A stretch of 18,208 nucleotides of DNA from Bacillota bacterium (GCA_023415915.1 JAEZIZ010000050.1:1-18208); one strand, 5' to 3'. Counted from the first letter of the stretch, positions 1 through 8,031 are shown. Numbers and translations are program-made. The notes: a model not told the origin generated them from the letters alone.

Positions 1-2
1 TA

Positions 3-44
3 CAAGAGCTAGGAATGTCGGTTCCCGTTTCTCTGACGACCTAG
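3..44 (+). CDS. possible C-terminal tail of a gene entering from the left
   Basis: Reading from base 3 gives QELGMSVPVSLTT and a TAG stop at 42-44. Only 13 codons are visible, so no function can be given. The reason to consider it coding is that a hairpin with a T-run (62-88) follows the stop by about 18 nt, as expected at the end of a plus-strand gene. A second frame from base 2 is also open to about 127 but looks less protein-like. Sequence to the left of the window would settle this. Confidence 0.3.
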   Translation, partial: QELGMSVPVSLTT

Positions 45-61
45 CGATCATACTACTTTAC

Positions 62-88
62 GGGTTGTGTTTACAACCTTCTTTTTTG
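62..88 (+). terminator. intrinsic terminator, plus strand
   Basis: GGTTGT (63-68), loop GTTT and ACAACC (73-78) form a perfect 6-bp stem, followed by TTCTTTTTT. It would end transcription of whatever plus-strand gene stops near base 44. Confidence 0.5.
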
Positions 89-303
89 TACACTTTTTTC
101 TCCTCTGTTTTCATAGCAATGACAACATAAGCTTTCATCAATAAAAGCTTGGTTTTACAGTATTGGATACTTTTGTCATTCAGAGCGCAAGCGAAGAATC
201 TTAAATTTCTGTTTGTTTATTAAAAAGGCCTTGGGACATTTTATATTATTTCAAAATCTTTTTCAACGCTGAAGCTATCCGTTTCTCTTTTTTAATTATA
301 ATA
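89..303. other. AT-rich intergenic stretch, no gene seen
   Basis: No reading frame here has a start, a ribosome binding site and protein-like sequence. One small hairpin is visible: AAGCTTT (129-135) pairs with AAAGCTT (144-150) across an 8-nt loop, followed by GGTTTTA. It may be a further weak terminator between the convergent genes. Confidence 0.4.
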
Positions 304-329
304 AAAATGACGCCCGTTAAAGTCATTTT
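304..329 (-). terminator. likely terminator of the M24-like gene
   Basis: AAAATGAC (304-311) and GTCATTTT (322-329) form a perfect 8-bp stem with a 10-nt loop. On the minus strand the stem is followed by an AT-rich, U-rich tract. It starts 25 nt beyond the stop codon of the M24-like gene. The stem is poor in GC, so it may be weak. Confidence 0.45.
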
Positions 330-353
330 AGTCCGGTTTCCCGCGTGAACAAA

Positions 354-1529
354 TCAGTATTTTATCGCCTTGCGTATTATGGCGCCCTTCATTTTCTTAG
401 TTATCCTTTTGCCGCGCACTATCATTGAGTCAAGGTCGAAGGGGTATTTCGTAAGTATCTCGTAGCCGTCCTTTGTTACAAGCACTGTATCGGAATGGCG
501 GAATCCCCCTATATCGTCAAAATACAGCGCCGGCTCTACGCTTATCACCATGTTTTCTTCCAGTACGTCGCTGCTCCCGCGGGAAAGCCACGGCTGTTCG
601 TGGTTGCCAAGCCCTATGCCGTGCCCCGTGCGGTGTATGATATTGCCGCCGTAGCCCTTGTTTTTGAAAAAATCCTGCGTAGCCGCGTCAATATCCGAGC
701 AGGAAGCTCCCGGCCTTATCATGCCGAACGCTATCTTTCTCGCTTCCATCACTGTCTCGAATAGCTCCCTGTCCCTTTGGCAGGGATCTCCCAGGAATAC
801 TGTGCGCTCGCACTCGGCAGCGTAACCGTTAACCCGGTTGTAGCTCATCAGCACTATGGGGCCGTCGCCCATTGCCGTGCGGAAGTCGGGCACGCTGTGC
901 GGCTGCGAGCTCTTCGGCGCGGGCCACCCCGCCGTAAGAAAACTGCAGTTGAGATAATCATACTCTCCCTCTTTTATTACTCCGGTCTGCAGCTTTTTGG
1001 CGGGCATCACGGTCTCGATTACAGAGCAGCCCCGGTATATGCTATTATGCAGCTTTTTCATGCCGAGGTCCGTCCATGCCGCCGCTCGCTTTATCGCCTC
1101 TATCTCCTCCGGTTCCTTTACCATGCGCATACGGAGTATCGCGTCGGACACGACCGTTTCTTTTACTTTAAGCAGATTAAGCTTAGCTACAGAGAAGTCG
1201 GGCTCTACGGCAACGTGAGCGCAGTGCGCAAGCATCTCATTAAGCTTGTCGTACCAGTTTTGGCCTTCTACCGAAGGATATTCGAAATAATAGCTTATGC
1301 TGCCATAGTTCTTTACCTTTTTCATATGCTCATATTCGAGATAAGGAACTATAAGGTCATAAGGGCCTTTTTGTTTCACGACTATGAAAAAGGGGCGCTC
1401 AACAGGCTGGTAGGACGCTCCGGAGAAATAGTATATGGAATCCTGCGTCGAGATAACAAAAGCATCAAGCGACGCTTCCCTCATGTATTCCTGCAGCTTG
1501 CAAAGCCGCGCTTCATAGTTATAGCCCAT
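354..1529 (-). CDS. peptidase-M24-fold protein (Xaa-Pro aminopeptidase/creatinase-like) with an altered metal site
   Basis: 391 residues. An N-terminal creatinase-like domain (about 5-130) is followed by a pita-bread domain of family M24 (about 140-365). Family signatures visible are GYAAECERTVF (235-245), HRTGHGIG (299-306), MVISVEPALY (327-336) and GGFRHSDTV (341-349). M24 metallopeptidases use Asp, Asp, His, Glu, Glu as metal ligands. Here these positions read Ser229, Glu239, His303, Glu332 and Ser346, so three of five differ. That pattern fits a metal-independent relative such as creatinase (which hydrolyses creatine) or an inactive homolog better than a working Xaa-Pro peptidase; the substrate is unknown. 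No signal peptide is seen, so it is probably cytoplasmic. The ATG at 1529 has GGAGG 8 nt upstream. It appears to be a single-gene unit with its own promoter and terminator. Confidence 0.85.
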   Translation of the reverse strand: MGYNYEARLCKLQEYMREASLDAFVISTQDSIYYFSGASYQPVERPFFIVVKQKGPYDLIVPYLEYEHMKKVKNYGSISYYFEYPSVEGQNWYDKLNEMLAHCAHVAVEPDFSVAKLNLLKVKETVVSDAILRMRMVKEPEEIEAIKRAAAWTDLGMKKLHNSIYRGCSVIETVMPAKKLQTGVIKEGEYDYLNCSFLTAGWPAPKSSQPHSVPDFRTAMGDGPIVLMSYNRVNGYAAECERTVFLGDPCQRDRELFETVMEARKIAFGMIRPGASCSDIDAATQDFFKNKGYGGNIIHRTGHGIGLGNHEQPWLSRGSSDVLEENMVISVEPALYFDDIGGFRHSDTVLVTKDGYEILTKYPFDLDSMIVRGKRITKKMKGAIIRKAIKY

Positions 1530-1591
1530 AAATTAATCCTCCGCCGCTCAGCTGATATTTATTTGTTCATTGTGGTATTTTAATAATTTAA

Positions 1592-1620
1592 ATTTATCAT
1601 GTTGCATAATACGTTGTCAA
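1592..1620 (-). promoter_or_regulatory. sigma-A-like promoter of the M24-like gene
   Basis: On the minus strand, TTGACA (1620-1615) is followed after 17 nt by ATAAAT (1597-1592), or after 18 nt by TAAATT. This would start transcription about 55-60 nt upstream of the ATG at 1529. The -35 is perfect and the -10 is fair. Confidence 0.5.
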
Positions 1621-1731
1621 AGCGGGATGTATAATAACGCCATGCCCGCATTCGAATCAAATCAGGAAAAACAGGGGCCCCCGTGCGGCTTGGACAGGGT
1701 GGACGGGAGCATGCGTTGCTTAAAAGCAAAA

Positions 1732-1755
1732 CGGAGCAAAGCGCACTTTGCTCCG
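1732..1755 (-). terminator. intrinsic terminator of the surface-protein gene
   Basis: CGGAGCAAAG (1732-1741) and CTTTGCTCCG (1746-1755) form a perfect 10-bp stem with loop CGCA. It lies 13 nt beyond the end of the surface-protein gene and is followed on the minus strand by TTTTGCTTTT. A second small palindrome, TTGCTTAAAAGCAA (1716-1729), comes next. The sequence recurs in degraded form at 7989-8015. Confidence 0.75.
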
Positions 1756-1768
1756 ACGATTGTTTACA

Positions 1769-4700
1769 CTAATTCAATTTACGTTTTTTCAAAACTATGC
1801 AGCCCGCCATCACAGCAGCGGCAATGCCCGCCAGTCCGGCTATCACCCAAAACACCGGGAAATCACGGTCTGCCGATTGCGCGTCAACGGTGACAGGCTG
1901 GCCTTGATCGATTACGCTGATGCGTAAAGACGCAAGCGGAACCCCTTCGTCATCCACCGCTATAAATATCAGCTCTCCTTCTTCGTTCAGATCTTCTTTC
2001 GATACTTCTAATTGTACTTTACCGCTACTGCCCTCAATTCTGATTTGCGTACCATTTTCAAACCGGATTGCTTTTGTCCCAGCCGGAAGAGAAGAGGCGC
2101 CAAATTCAATCAGTATCGTTCCCGAAGCCGTATTCTCCCTGATTAATGTAGCCTTCAGGCTGCGTGACTCGTACGCCGTATCCTTATAATCAACGTTATA
2201 ATCAACGTTGTCGGATACCTGAGGCGCAGATTGACCGCCCGATGGCATGGGAGTCGGGTTCGGTGTGGGCTTCGGCGGTACGCTCGCCTCAGTTTCATTC
2301 TGCAACGGCGTATCCTTTTCAATAACCGCGACAAAAACGACGCCGTACTGCGCGCTCAACGGATTATCCCCGGAATGATACTGGTCAGCTTCACAGGTTA
2401 CCTTCACATCGGTGATATCCTCGTCATAATCCTTTGTCGATTTTCCGGCAAGTGTCAATATTACCGTATGCGCGTCGGCCCTGGTGATGCTGCCTATAGA
2501 TACGCCGATTGGCAGATTTTCAACCGTCCAATGCTGAGCGTCAATATCCCTGGCAAATTGCCCGCCCGATATTTTAACCGTAATAGTCCCGCCGTTTTCT
2601 CGCCCTTCCTTTATTCCGCTGTCCGAAAGCGTCAGCACTTCCGGGTCGTCCACGGCTTTGATTACGATTCCGGAAGCCGTCAGAGGTATTCTCAGCGTGC
2701 CGGTATATTCATCAGGCGTACAGGAAACGGAAATACCGGTCATATCTTGATCAAAATCAATATCCGCATTGCCCGCTAATTTTATCACAACGGTATGCCC
2801 GTCAATTCGCGTCACCGTTCCTTTTTCTACGCCTGAAGGCAAGCCGGTCACCGACCAATTCTTCGGGTTAACCGGGTTGGCGAAAATACCGCCGCTCAGC
2901 GTGACGCGGATCATCTCTCCGTCTTCAGCGCCTTCGGTAATAAGGCCGTCGTCACTGATCGCTATTGACTCCGTATCGTTTATGGCTGTAAACCGCACGC
3001 CGGTGCCGCTGGTGAGTGCTTCCGTGCCGGAACTGTCTTCATATTCATCTGCGGCGCACACCACGCGCATGGCGGTGATATCGGTGTCATAGTCTTCTTC
3101 AGCAACTCCTGAAAGCCTGAGCGCTACCGTATTATCGTCTATTCGCGTCACAGCTCCTATACGAATGCCCGCAGGCTGACCTGTTATTGACCAATTTGCC
3201 GGATTGACCGTGTTGGAAAATACGCCGCCTGTGAGCGTTGCCGTAATAATCTCCCCGTCTTCCGCCCCTTCGATGATCAGCCCGTCGTCCGAAATCGACA
3301 GTGTTTCCGCATCGTCGACCGCTTCAAACCGGACGCCTGTATTACATATGAGCGGGCCGCCGCCCGTATTATCCATATATTCTTCTGCCGTACAGGTAAC
3401 ACTCACATCTGTGATATCAATATCATAATCTCGGCTGGCGCTGCCGGAAAGCATTATGTTGACATGCCAATCATCCACACGGGTCACGGTTCCCTTGGTC
3501 ACGCCTTGCGGCAAGCCGTTAAGCGTCCAGTTTGCGGGGTTTAACACGGGAGCAAACCGGCCTCCAGACAGAGTCACCTCGATAGTCTTCCCATCCTCAT
3601 TGCCTTCATAAATCGCTTCGTTGTTTGCTATCGATATTGACTCTGCATCATTGATGGCTTTGATGGTAATCCCCGAGGCGCTCAGGCTGGTTCGCAAAGT
3701 CCCCGAGTATTCATCAGCCGTACATGTCACCGTGATATCTGAGATATTGCTGTCAAAATCAACGAGGGCATTGCCGGACAAGCGGATTGCCACATGATGA
3801 TTATCGATACGGGTGACAGTCCCCTTCGATACACCGGCAGGGAGGCCTGTCACCGACCAGTTGGCTGCGTTTATCGGGTTTGAGAAGATGCCTCCTGTCA
3901 GCGTCGCTGTGATCACTTCCCCGTCTTCCGCGCCTTCCTCAATGCGTCCATCATCACTTGCCGACAGAGCCTCGATGTCGTTATCGGCAATAAGCCGCAC
4001 GCCTGTGCCGCATGTTAGCGGGCCGCCTCCCGTATGATCGTTATATTCCGATACGCCGCAAGTTACCGACACGTTGGTAATATCGGCGTCATAATCGATC
4101 TGCGCGTTGCCGGCAAGCGTGATTTCAACGGTGTGCGCGTCAATACTCGTTACGGCGCCCTTTGTCACACCCCAAGGAAGATTTTCAACGGTCCAGTTAT
4201 CCGGATTTATCGTTTCCGGAAAGGTGCCGCCGGTCAGCGTCACGCTAATGATCTCACCGTCTTCCGCCCCTTCACGGATACTGCCGTCGTCGCTTATCGA
4301 AATGCTCTCGGGATCATTAATGGCAGTTAGTCTGACACTTGATGAGGTCAGCGCTCCGTTGCCGGTGCTGTCACTGTATCCGTCTTCGGAACATGTAATG
4401 GTCAGCGTTTTGTCGCTGTCATAGTCCTGCGCGGCATTGCCCGAAAGCGTGATGTTAACCCTCGGCTTATAATATTGATCTTTGGCAATTTCGTATGATA
4501 CTCCGTCCGGCAAGCCGCTGACCGACCAGTGAGCCAGATTGACAACCCAAGGGAACTCGCCTCCGGAAATTGTTGCCCATATGATTTTTCCGTTTTCCTG
4601 TCCCTCATAGATTGTTTGGTAATTATAAGACTGTGTATTAAACGTTTCGGCGTCATTGGTCGCATGAAACGTGATGCCCGTTCCTTTCAGAGTTCCGTTG

Positions 4701-6241
4701 CCCGTACTGTCCGTGTATTCCGCGTTGGTGCACGAAACAACCGCGTCAGTGATATCGCTGTCGTAGTCCACCTGAGAGAGCCCGTATATTTTGAGGCGCA
4801 CATAATGATCGTCCAAGCGTTCAATCGCGCTGCTTAAGCTGCAGCCATAAGGCTGTCCGCTGATTGACCAGTTGTATGGGTTTAGCGTGGGCGCAAACTG
4901 TCCCCCGGTCAGCGTTGCAATAAACGTTTTGCCGTCTTCGTGGTCCTCGGTGATATCCCCACTATCCGAGAGTGTCAATATTTCGGGGTCGTTGTTCGCA
5001 GTAAAACGAACTCCCCCACTGCGGCTGATAGTCCCGCCTCCTGTGCTGTCGCAATACTCCTCTGCCGTACAGCTCACGCTCATGTTGGTAATATCGACGT
5101 CGTAGTCATATGTCGCGTTGCCTGAAAGTGTAATGTTGACGGTATGGTCGTTGACGCGTGTGACACTTCCTTTGGATACGCCCTGCGGCAGGTTGCCAAG
5201 CGTCCAGTTATCAGGATGGATAGCGGCAAACTGCCCTCCCGATATTGTCACGGTAATGACTTCACCGTCTTCGGCGCCCTCGTTGATAGTGCCGTCGTAG
5301 CTAAGCGACAGGCTTTCCATATCATTGACTGCAGTCACAGTCAGGGTGTTTCTCGCTTCCAGGTCTTTCAGGGCAGTCAGCTCGGTTTTGTCAATCACAA
5401 CGCCGAATGAAAAAGCCCTGTCGAAATCTTTCCCGTTATAAGCCAGCGTGAGTAAGCAATGGGTGTCGTCGATATAATCCACCGCGCCGACAGACAGCCC
5501 GTCAATTCCGCCAGTCAATCTAAAATTGGCTTTATCAAGCGTACTGTCTGTAAAAGTCGTATCTTCGAGCGCAATATTGACGGTACCTCCGTTCACGTTA
5601 TCTTCATTAAGCGCCGAACTCGAAAGTGTGGCGACTGGATCCAGATAGTCTATAATCAGAGAAGCGCCGCTTCCATAATATGCCTCGGTACTGTAAAAGA
5701 AAAAAAATCGGGAAGCCGTTGTAACCACCGGTTCAAGAACAAATGTCGCATACCCGTCCGTTTGTGACTTCAAATAATCAGTCACGGCATATGTATAAGT
5801 CCCCACCCTGTCGACACCCTGCGATGACAGTATCAAATGATCCTTGGAAGGAATAGATCCGTCGCTTTCCGCCCAGTCGTCCGTATTCGACCCATAGATA
5901 TTCATCTCCGTCTTTAGATATAAAGGCGGGTTACTATCATTTGTGTAGTGAACATTTATCTTAAGAATTGCGGAAGTGACTAATCCCGATATCCGCGATA
6001 TATCAAATCCCAAAACTCCCTCTGCCGGTCCGTCGAAATACTTTCCGGCAATAACTATTGCGCCGCTATTGTCTCCGACACCGTTTGTTACGTATTTGTC
6101 TCTTTCCGGAGTTAGCGTGATATTGGCCGAGGCAGCTTGTGTGGTGCTGTTCCAGCCGAATAGATTTAATACAATCATGCAAGCGACGACGATAACAAAT
6201 TTGCTTAAAGTGATGTTTTTTTGGTGTGAATGATGCTTCAT
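1769..6241 (-). CDS. large secreted, membrane-anchored surface protein with about ten tandem repeats
   Basis: 1490 residues. A signal peptide (hydrophobic 15-30, likely cleaved near QAASA, 35-39) precedes a beta-rich domain (about 40-200) that resembles the DNRLRE/CBM96-type modules of Gram-positive wall proteins, which is a tentative match. From about 205 to 1310 come one divergent and nine clearer repeats of roughly 107-115 residues, each with an EGAEDGE-like motif (near 325, 437, 549, 661, 769, 884, 991, 1104, 1215), an NWSVTGLP-like motif and DYDSDITDVSVTC. A proline-rich linker (about 1318-1345) and a further beta-rich segment lead to a membrane helix (about 1463-1484) ending in KKRKLN. 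There is no LPXTG motif, so it is probably held by the helix, not by sortase. Repeats are most likely beta-sandwich modules forming a stalk; ligand unknown. The ATG has GGAGG 5 nt upstream. Probably co-transcribed with tetR. Confidence 0.85.
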   Translation of the reverse strand: MKHHSHQKNITLSKFVIVVACMIVLNLFGWNSTTQAASANITLTPERDKYVTNGVGDNSGAIVIAGKYFDGPAEGVLGFDISRISGLVTSAILKINVHYTNDSNPPLYLKTEMNIYGSNTDDWAESDGSIPSKDHLILSSQGVDRVGTYTYAVTDYLKSQTDGYATFVLEPVVTTASRFFFFYSTEAYYGSGASLIIDYLDPVATLSSSALNEDNVNGGTVNIALEDTTFTDSTLDKANFRLTGGIDGLSVGAVDYIDDTHCLLTLAYNGKDFDRAFSFGVVIDKTELTALKDLEARNTLTVTAVNDMESLSLSYDGTINEGAEDGEVITVTISGGQFAAIHPDNWTLGNLPQGVSKGSVTRVNDHTVNITLSGNATYDYDVDITNMSVSCTAEEYCDSTGGGTISRSGGVRFTANNDPEILTLSDSGDITEDHEDGKTFIATLTGGQFAPTLNPYNWSISGQPYGCSLSSAIERLDDHYVRLKIYGLSQVDYDSDITDAVVSCTNAEYTDSTGNGTLKGTGITFHATNDAETFNTQSYNYQTIYEGQENGKIIWATISGGEFPWVVNLAHWSVSGLPDGVSYEIAKDQYYKPRVNITLSGNAAQDYDSDKTLTITCSEDGYSDSTGNGALTSSSVRLTAINDPESISISDDGSIREGAEDGEIISVTLTGGTFPETINPDNWTVENLPWGVTKGAVTSIDAHTVEITLAGNAQIDYDADITNVSVTCGVSEYNDHTGGGPLTCGTGVRLIADNDIEALSASDDGRIEEGAEDGEVITATLTGGIFSNPINAANWSVTGLPAGVSKGTVTRIDNHHVAIRLSGNALVDFDSNISDITVTCTADEYSGTLRTSLSASGITIKAINDAESISIANNEAIYEGNEDGKTIEVTLSGGRFAPVLNPANWTLNGLPQGVTKGTVTRVDDWHVNIMLSGSASRDYDIDITDVSVTCTAEEYMDNTGGGPLICNTGVRFEAVDDAETLSISDDGLIIEGAEDGEIITATLTGGVFSNTVNPANWSITGQPAGIRIGAVTRIDDNTVALRLSGVAEEDYDTDITAMRVVCAADEYEDSSGTEALTSGTGVRFTAINDTESIAISDDGLITEGAEDGEMIRVTLSGGIFANPVNPKNWSVTGLPSGVEKGTVTRIDGHTVVIKLAGNADIDFDQDMTGISVSCTPDEYTGTLRIPLTASGIVIKAVDDPEVLTLSDSGIKEGRENGGTITVKISGGQFARDIDAQHWTVENLPIGVSIGSITRADAHTVILTLAGKSTKDYDEDITDVKVTCEADQYHSGDNPLSAQYGVVFVAVIEKDTPLQNETEASVPPKPTPNPTPMPSGGQSAPQVSDNVDYNVDYKDTAYESRSLKATLIRENTASGTILIEFGASSLPAGTKAIRFENGTQIRIEGSSGKVQLEVSKEDLNEEGELIFIAVDDEGVPLASLRISVIDQGQPVTVDAQSADRDFPVFWVIAGLAGIAAAVMAGCIVLKKRKLN

Positions 6242-6280
6242 ATATGCCTCCGCAAAAGCTGTAAACTTATTGTGTTTGTA

Positions 6281-6931
6281 TTATTTATAATCAGCGGGCG
6301 GTTTTGCTGAGCGGCACGCGTACAGTCCGCTTAGCAGCAGCCCGAAAAGGGAGAGCGCCTGGGCTTTATAGTCGTAGTCGGGATAGCGGATGCACCACTC
6401 ATATGTGATTCCTCTAAGGACTGTTACCATTTGTCTGGACAGCTCATCATGCTGTATGTCCGCTCGAAATTCTCCCCGTGCAATTCCTCTCTTAAGAACT
6501 CTGCTGAACAGAGTATAGAGCCCCCTGTTGTAACTCATGACAACGCTGGTATCATAGTCTTTTGTTAATTGAGCTTTATATACTGCTTTCATTCTGTCGA
6601 CGCCGACCTGTCCTGTTATAGCATCGGCAATCTCCCCGACCAGTCCGCAAAGTATTTGTCCTGTCGCAACGTCATCTGAAAATGTATCCAGATAAGCCTC
6701 ATAATCAGTATCCAGTTTCTCCACATAATCACTGATCAATGAGGTAAAAAAACTATCCTTTGAGGGAAAGTGAAAATAGAACGCACCTTTGGACACGCCG
6801 GCCTCACGAATGATTTCGTTTACGCTGATTTCGCTGAAACCGCGGGCTGCAGACAACCTCTCCGCGGTTTCGTATATCCTTTGTCTCGTCAGCTCGGCCT
6901 TCTCTTTTCTTTTTGTTCCATTATAGGCCAT
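6281..6931 (-). CDS. TetR-family transcriptional regulator
   Basis: 216 residues, the usual TetR length. The N-terminal helix-turn-helix is clear: it begins with TRQRIYETAERLSAARGFSE and continues through ISVNEIIREAGVSKGAFYFHF (about 35-56), including the family's signature KGAFYFHFPSKDSFF. The C-terminal ligand-binding and dimer domain is variable, so the inducer cannot be read. The stop lies 39 bp upstream of the surface-protein start on the same strand, and there is no terminator between them, so the two are likely one operon. A perfect 24-bp palindrome lies between its promoter and its start codon, as expected for self-repression. The ATG at 6931 is preceded by a modest GGGGAG ribosome binding site (minus strand) about 8 nt upstream. 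Confidence 0.9.
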   Translation of the reverse strand: MAYNGTKRKEKAELTRQRIYETAERLSAARGFSEISVNEIIREAGVSKGAFYFHFPSKDSFFTSLISDYVEKLDTDYEAYLDTFSDDVATGQILCGLVGEIADAITGQVGVDRMKAVYKAQLTKDYDTSVVMSYNRGLYTLFSRVLKRGIARGEFRADIQHDELSRQMVTVLRGITYEWCIRYPDYDYKAQALSLFGLLLSGLYACRSAKPPADYK

Positions 6932-6955
6932 ATTTTGCTCCCCAATGCTTTGGCA

Positions 6956-6979
6956 ATTAACAGACCGCGGTCTGTTAAT
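6956..6979. promoter_or_regulatory. TetR operator, perfect 24-bp palindrome
   Basis: The half-site ATTAACAGACCG is followed directly by its exact reverse complement. It lies just downstream of the predicted tetR transcription start and 25 bp before the tetR start codon. TetR-family dimers bind such palindromes, so this is the probable autoregulatory site controlling tetR and the surface protein. Confidence 0.8.
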
Positions 6980-6987
6980 ATGACGCT

Positions 6988-7016
6988 ATTATATAACAAT
7001 CTCTCTTTCACTTCAA
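6988..7016 (-). promoter_or_regulatory. sigma-A promoter of the tetR-surface protein operon
   Basis: On the minus strand TTGAAG (7016-7011), 17 nt and TATAAT (6993-6988). Transcription would start near 6981, directly beside the palindrome at 6956-6979, so a bound repressor would block initiation. Confidence 0.7.
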
Positions 7017-7081
7017 CAATATATAATGTTAATTGCTTCTTTTCCCCGCAATGGGTATACAATCAAATAAATTGTAGAACT

Positions 7082-7110
7082 TTGACGCACATATCGATAT
7101 GTATTATAAT
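7082..7110 (+). promoter_or_regulatory. sigma-A promoter of the lipoprotein gene, with a palindrome in the spacer
   Basis: TTGACG (7082-7087), 17 nt, TATAAT (7105-7110). The spacer contains a perfect 14-bp palindrome, ACATATCGATATGT (7089-7102), between the -35 and -10 boxes, a classic place for an operator. It differs in sequence from the TetR palindrome, so a different regulator may act here. The predicted start near 7117 gives a leader of about 180 nt. Confidence 0.65.
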
Positions 7111-7146
7111 TGTTTAGAAATAAGGTTACATCCTTCGGGGAGATAC

Positions 7147-7233
7147 ATGAATTTTCAAAAATTGATCCCAACTCAAGGAACAGAGAAAAGCATTTATGAT
7201 GATGCGCCGGCTTTTGCAGCCGTTCAGAGCTGA
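7147..7233 (+). CDS. possible 28-residue leader ORF
   Basis: The ATG at 7147 has GGGGAG 4 nt upstream and opens a frame encoding MNFQKLIPTQG and so on to AFAAVQS, with TGA at 7231-7233. It lies entirely in the leader of the lipoprotein gene, between its promoter and its start at 7298. It shows no resemblance to a known leader peptide and has no run of one amino acid as attenuators do. It could be a regulatory upstream ORF, the start of a decayed gene, or chance. Confidence 0.25.
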   Translation: MNFQKLIPTQGTEKSIYDDAPAFAAVQS

Positions 7234-7297
7234 TAGCTTATTTAAGCTTGGTAGCAGAGCATGGCAGCATGCTTATAATAAAACGGGAGGTGCAAAT

Positions 7298-7768
7298 ATG
7301 CCTGCAAAAAGATGCTTCCAGACATTCTTCGTATTATTGTTGCTTACAGCGTTGCTTTGTTCCTGCGGAGACGTCATCGTGGAACCGAAATGGATTATTG
7401 GTGTTGAGGGCGCTGAAAAAGCGGTGTTTTCCAGCCTTGATTACGCCAAACTAAGCGAGGTAACGATTACGATCGAAAAGGAGCCTCAAAACGTCGGCGC
7501 CTCGGAGGATAAATGGGAAGGCGTCTATTTGAAAGATGTTGTTGATTATCTGGGCGTCAAAGAATACACTTCCATTACATTGACTTCATCGGACGATATT
7601 TCGGTAGAGTATACGCCGGACATCGTCAATGATCCTTTGACGGTTCTCGGGACAAACGTCAACGGCAAAGATTTAAAGTTTGAGGACGGATATGTACAGG
7701 CTGTCGCCGGAAATTATCCGGACAGCATGTGGGTAAAGAATCTTTCGAGAATAACGGTTAACAAGTAA
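7298..7768 (+). CDS. small lipoprotein with a molybdopterin-oxidoreductase-like domain
   Basis: 156 residues from the ATG at 7298, chosen because GGGAGG lies 7 nt upstream; an in-frame ATG at 7196 lacks such a site and would put residues in front of the signal peptide. The N-terminus is a lipoprotein signal (K4, R5, hydrophobic 10-20) with lipobox LCSC and Cys23 as the lipidated residue, so the protein should be tethered outside the membrane. The mature part has WEGVYLKDVVDYLGVKEYTS, a later DGYVQAVAGNYPDSMWVK and a closing NLSRITV. This order resembles the fold of sulfite-oxidase-type molybdopterin-binding domains, which are often found as small lipoproteins lacking the catalytic Cys. Function unknown: a binding or accessory role is more likely than catalysis. 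It stands alone and is divergent from tetR. Confidence 0.75.
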   Translation: MPAKRCFQTFFVLLLLTALLCSCGDVIVEPKWIIGVEGAEKAVFSSLDYAKLSEVTITIEKEPQNVGASEDKWEGVYLKDVVDYLGVKEYTSITLTSSDDISVEYTPDIVNDPLTVLGTNVNGKDLKFEDGYVQAVAGNYPDSMWVKNLSRITVNK

Positions 7769-7878
7769 GTACAGCGATCAGTCAAAACACTGCAGCCGTC
7801 GTTTTTTCACTTTTATATAGCCGCTGCCATAAAGCCGTCTCGATATAAATGCCACACTGTGACGTTTATTAACCAACA

Positions 7879-7897
7879 AAAAATGCTCTGCATTTTT
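7879..7897. terminator. short hairpin, possible bidirectional terminator
   Basis: AAAAATGC (7879-7886), loop TCT and GCATTTTT (7890-7897) form an 8-bp stem with A-run and T-run ends on both strands. It lies about 110 nt after the lipoprotein gene and may terminate it. Confidence 0.5.
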
Positions 7898-7988
7898 GTC
7901 GCTTAACGCTCGCTTCGAATCCCTGTTTTGCAAATAAAGTTCTAAAAACAAAGGCCACCGCAAAGCCAAGGCTTTTTGGGGAGAAGGA

Positions 7989-8015
7989 GGAGCAAAGCGT
8001 ACTTTACGTCCGACG
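7989..8015. repeat. dispersed repeat, second copy of the 1733-1758 sequence
   Basis: GGAGCAAAGCG, then TACTTTACGT, then CCGACG. It matches 1733-1758 (GGAGCAAAGCG, CACTTTGCT, CCGACG) except for two substitutions and a small difference of 1-2 bases. The first copy is a perfect hairpin; here the stem is disrupted. Confidence 0.55.
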
Positions 8016-8031
8016 TGGCAGCGGAACTAGG
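8016..8031 (-). repeat. truncated tRNA-3'-end-like fragment (16 bp)
   Basis: TGGCAGCGGAACTAGG is identical to 8205-8220. Read on the minus strand it is CCTAG, TTCCGCT, G, CCA: the 3' strand of a T-stem, a 7-nt acceptor strand, discriminator and CCA of a tRNA. The T-loop is missing. It is probably a remnant of an earlier insertion at the same tRNA site. Confidence 0.5.

Noticed and set aside
777..1583. Long plus-strand frame opposite the M24-like gene
   Set aside because: It lies on the antisense strand of a gene with clear family motifs; its translation resembles no protein and it has no ribosome binding site.
1900..5400. Regularly spaced repeats suggesting a CRISPR array
   Set aside because: The period is about 330 bp, the repeats are imperfect and they keep one long reading frame; they are protein repeats.
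7274..7279. TATAAT just before the lipoprotein ribosome binding site
   Set aside because: A start from it would fall on the ribosome binding site itself, and no -35 is visible; the promoter at 7082-7110 is far better.
7778..7969. 63-codon minus-strand ORF
   Set aside because: No ribosome binding site, no recognisable sequence, and it spans hairpins and a repeat module.
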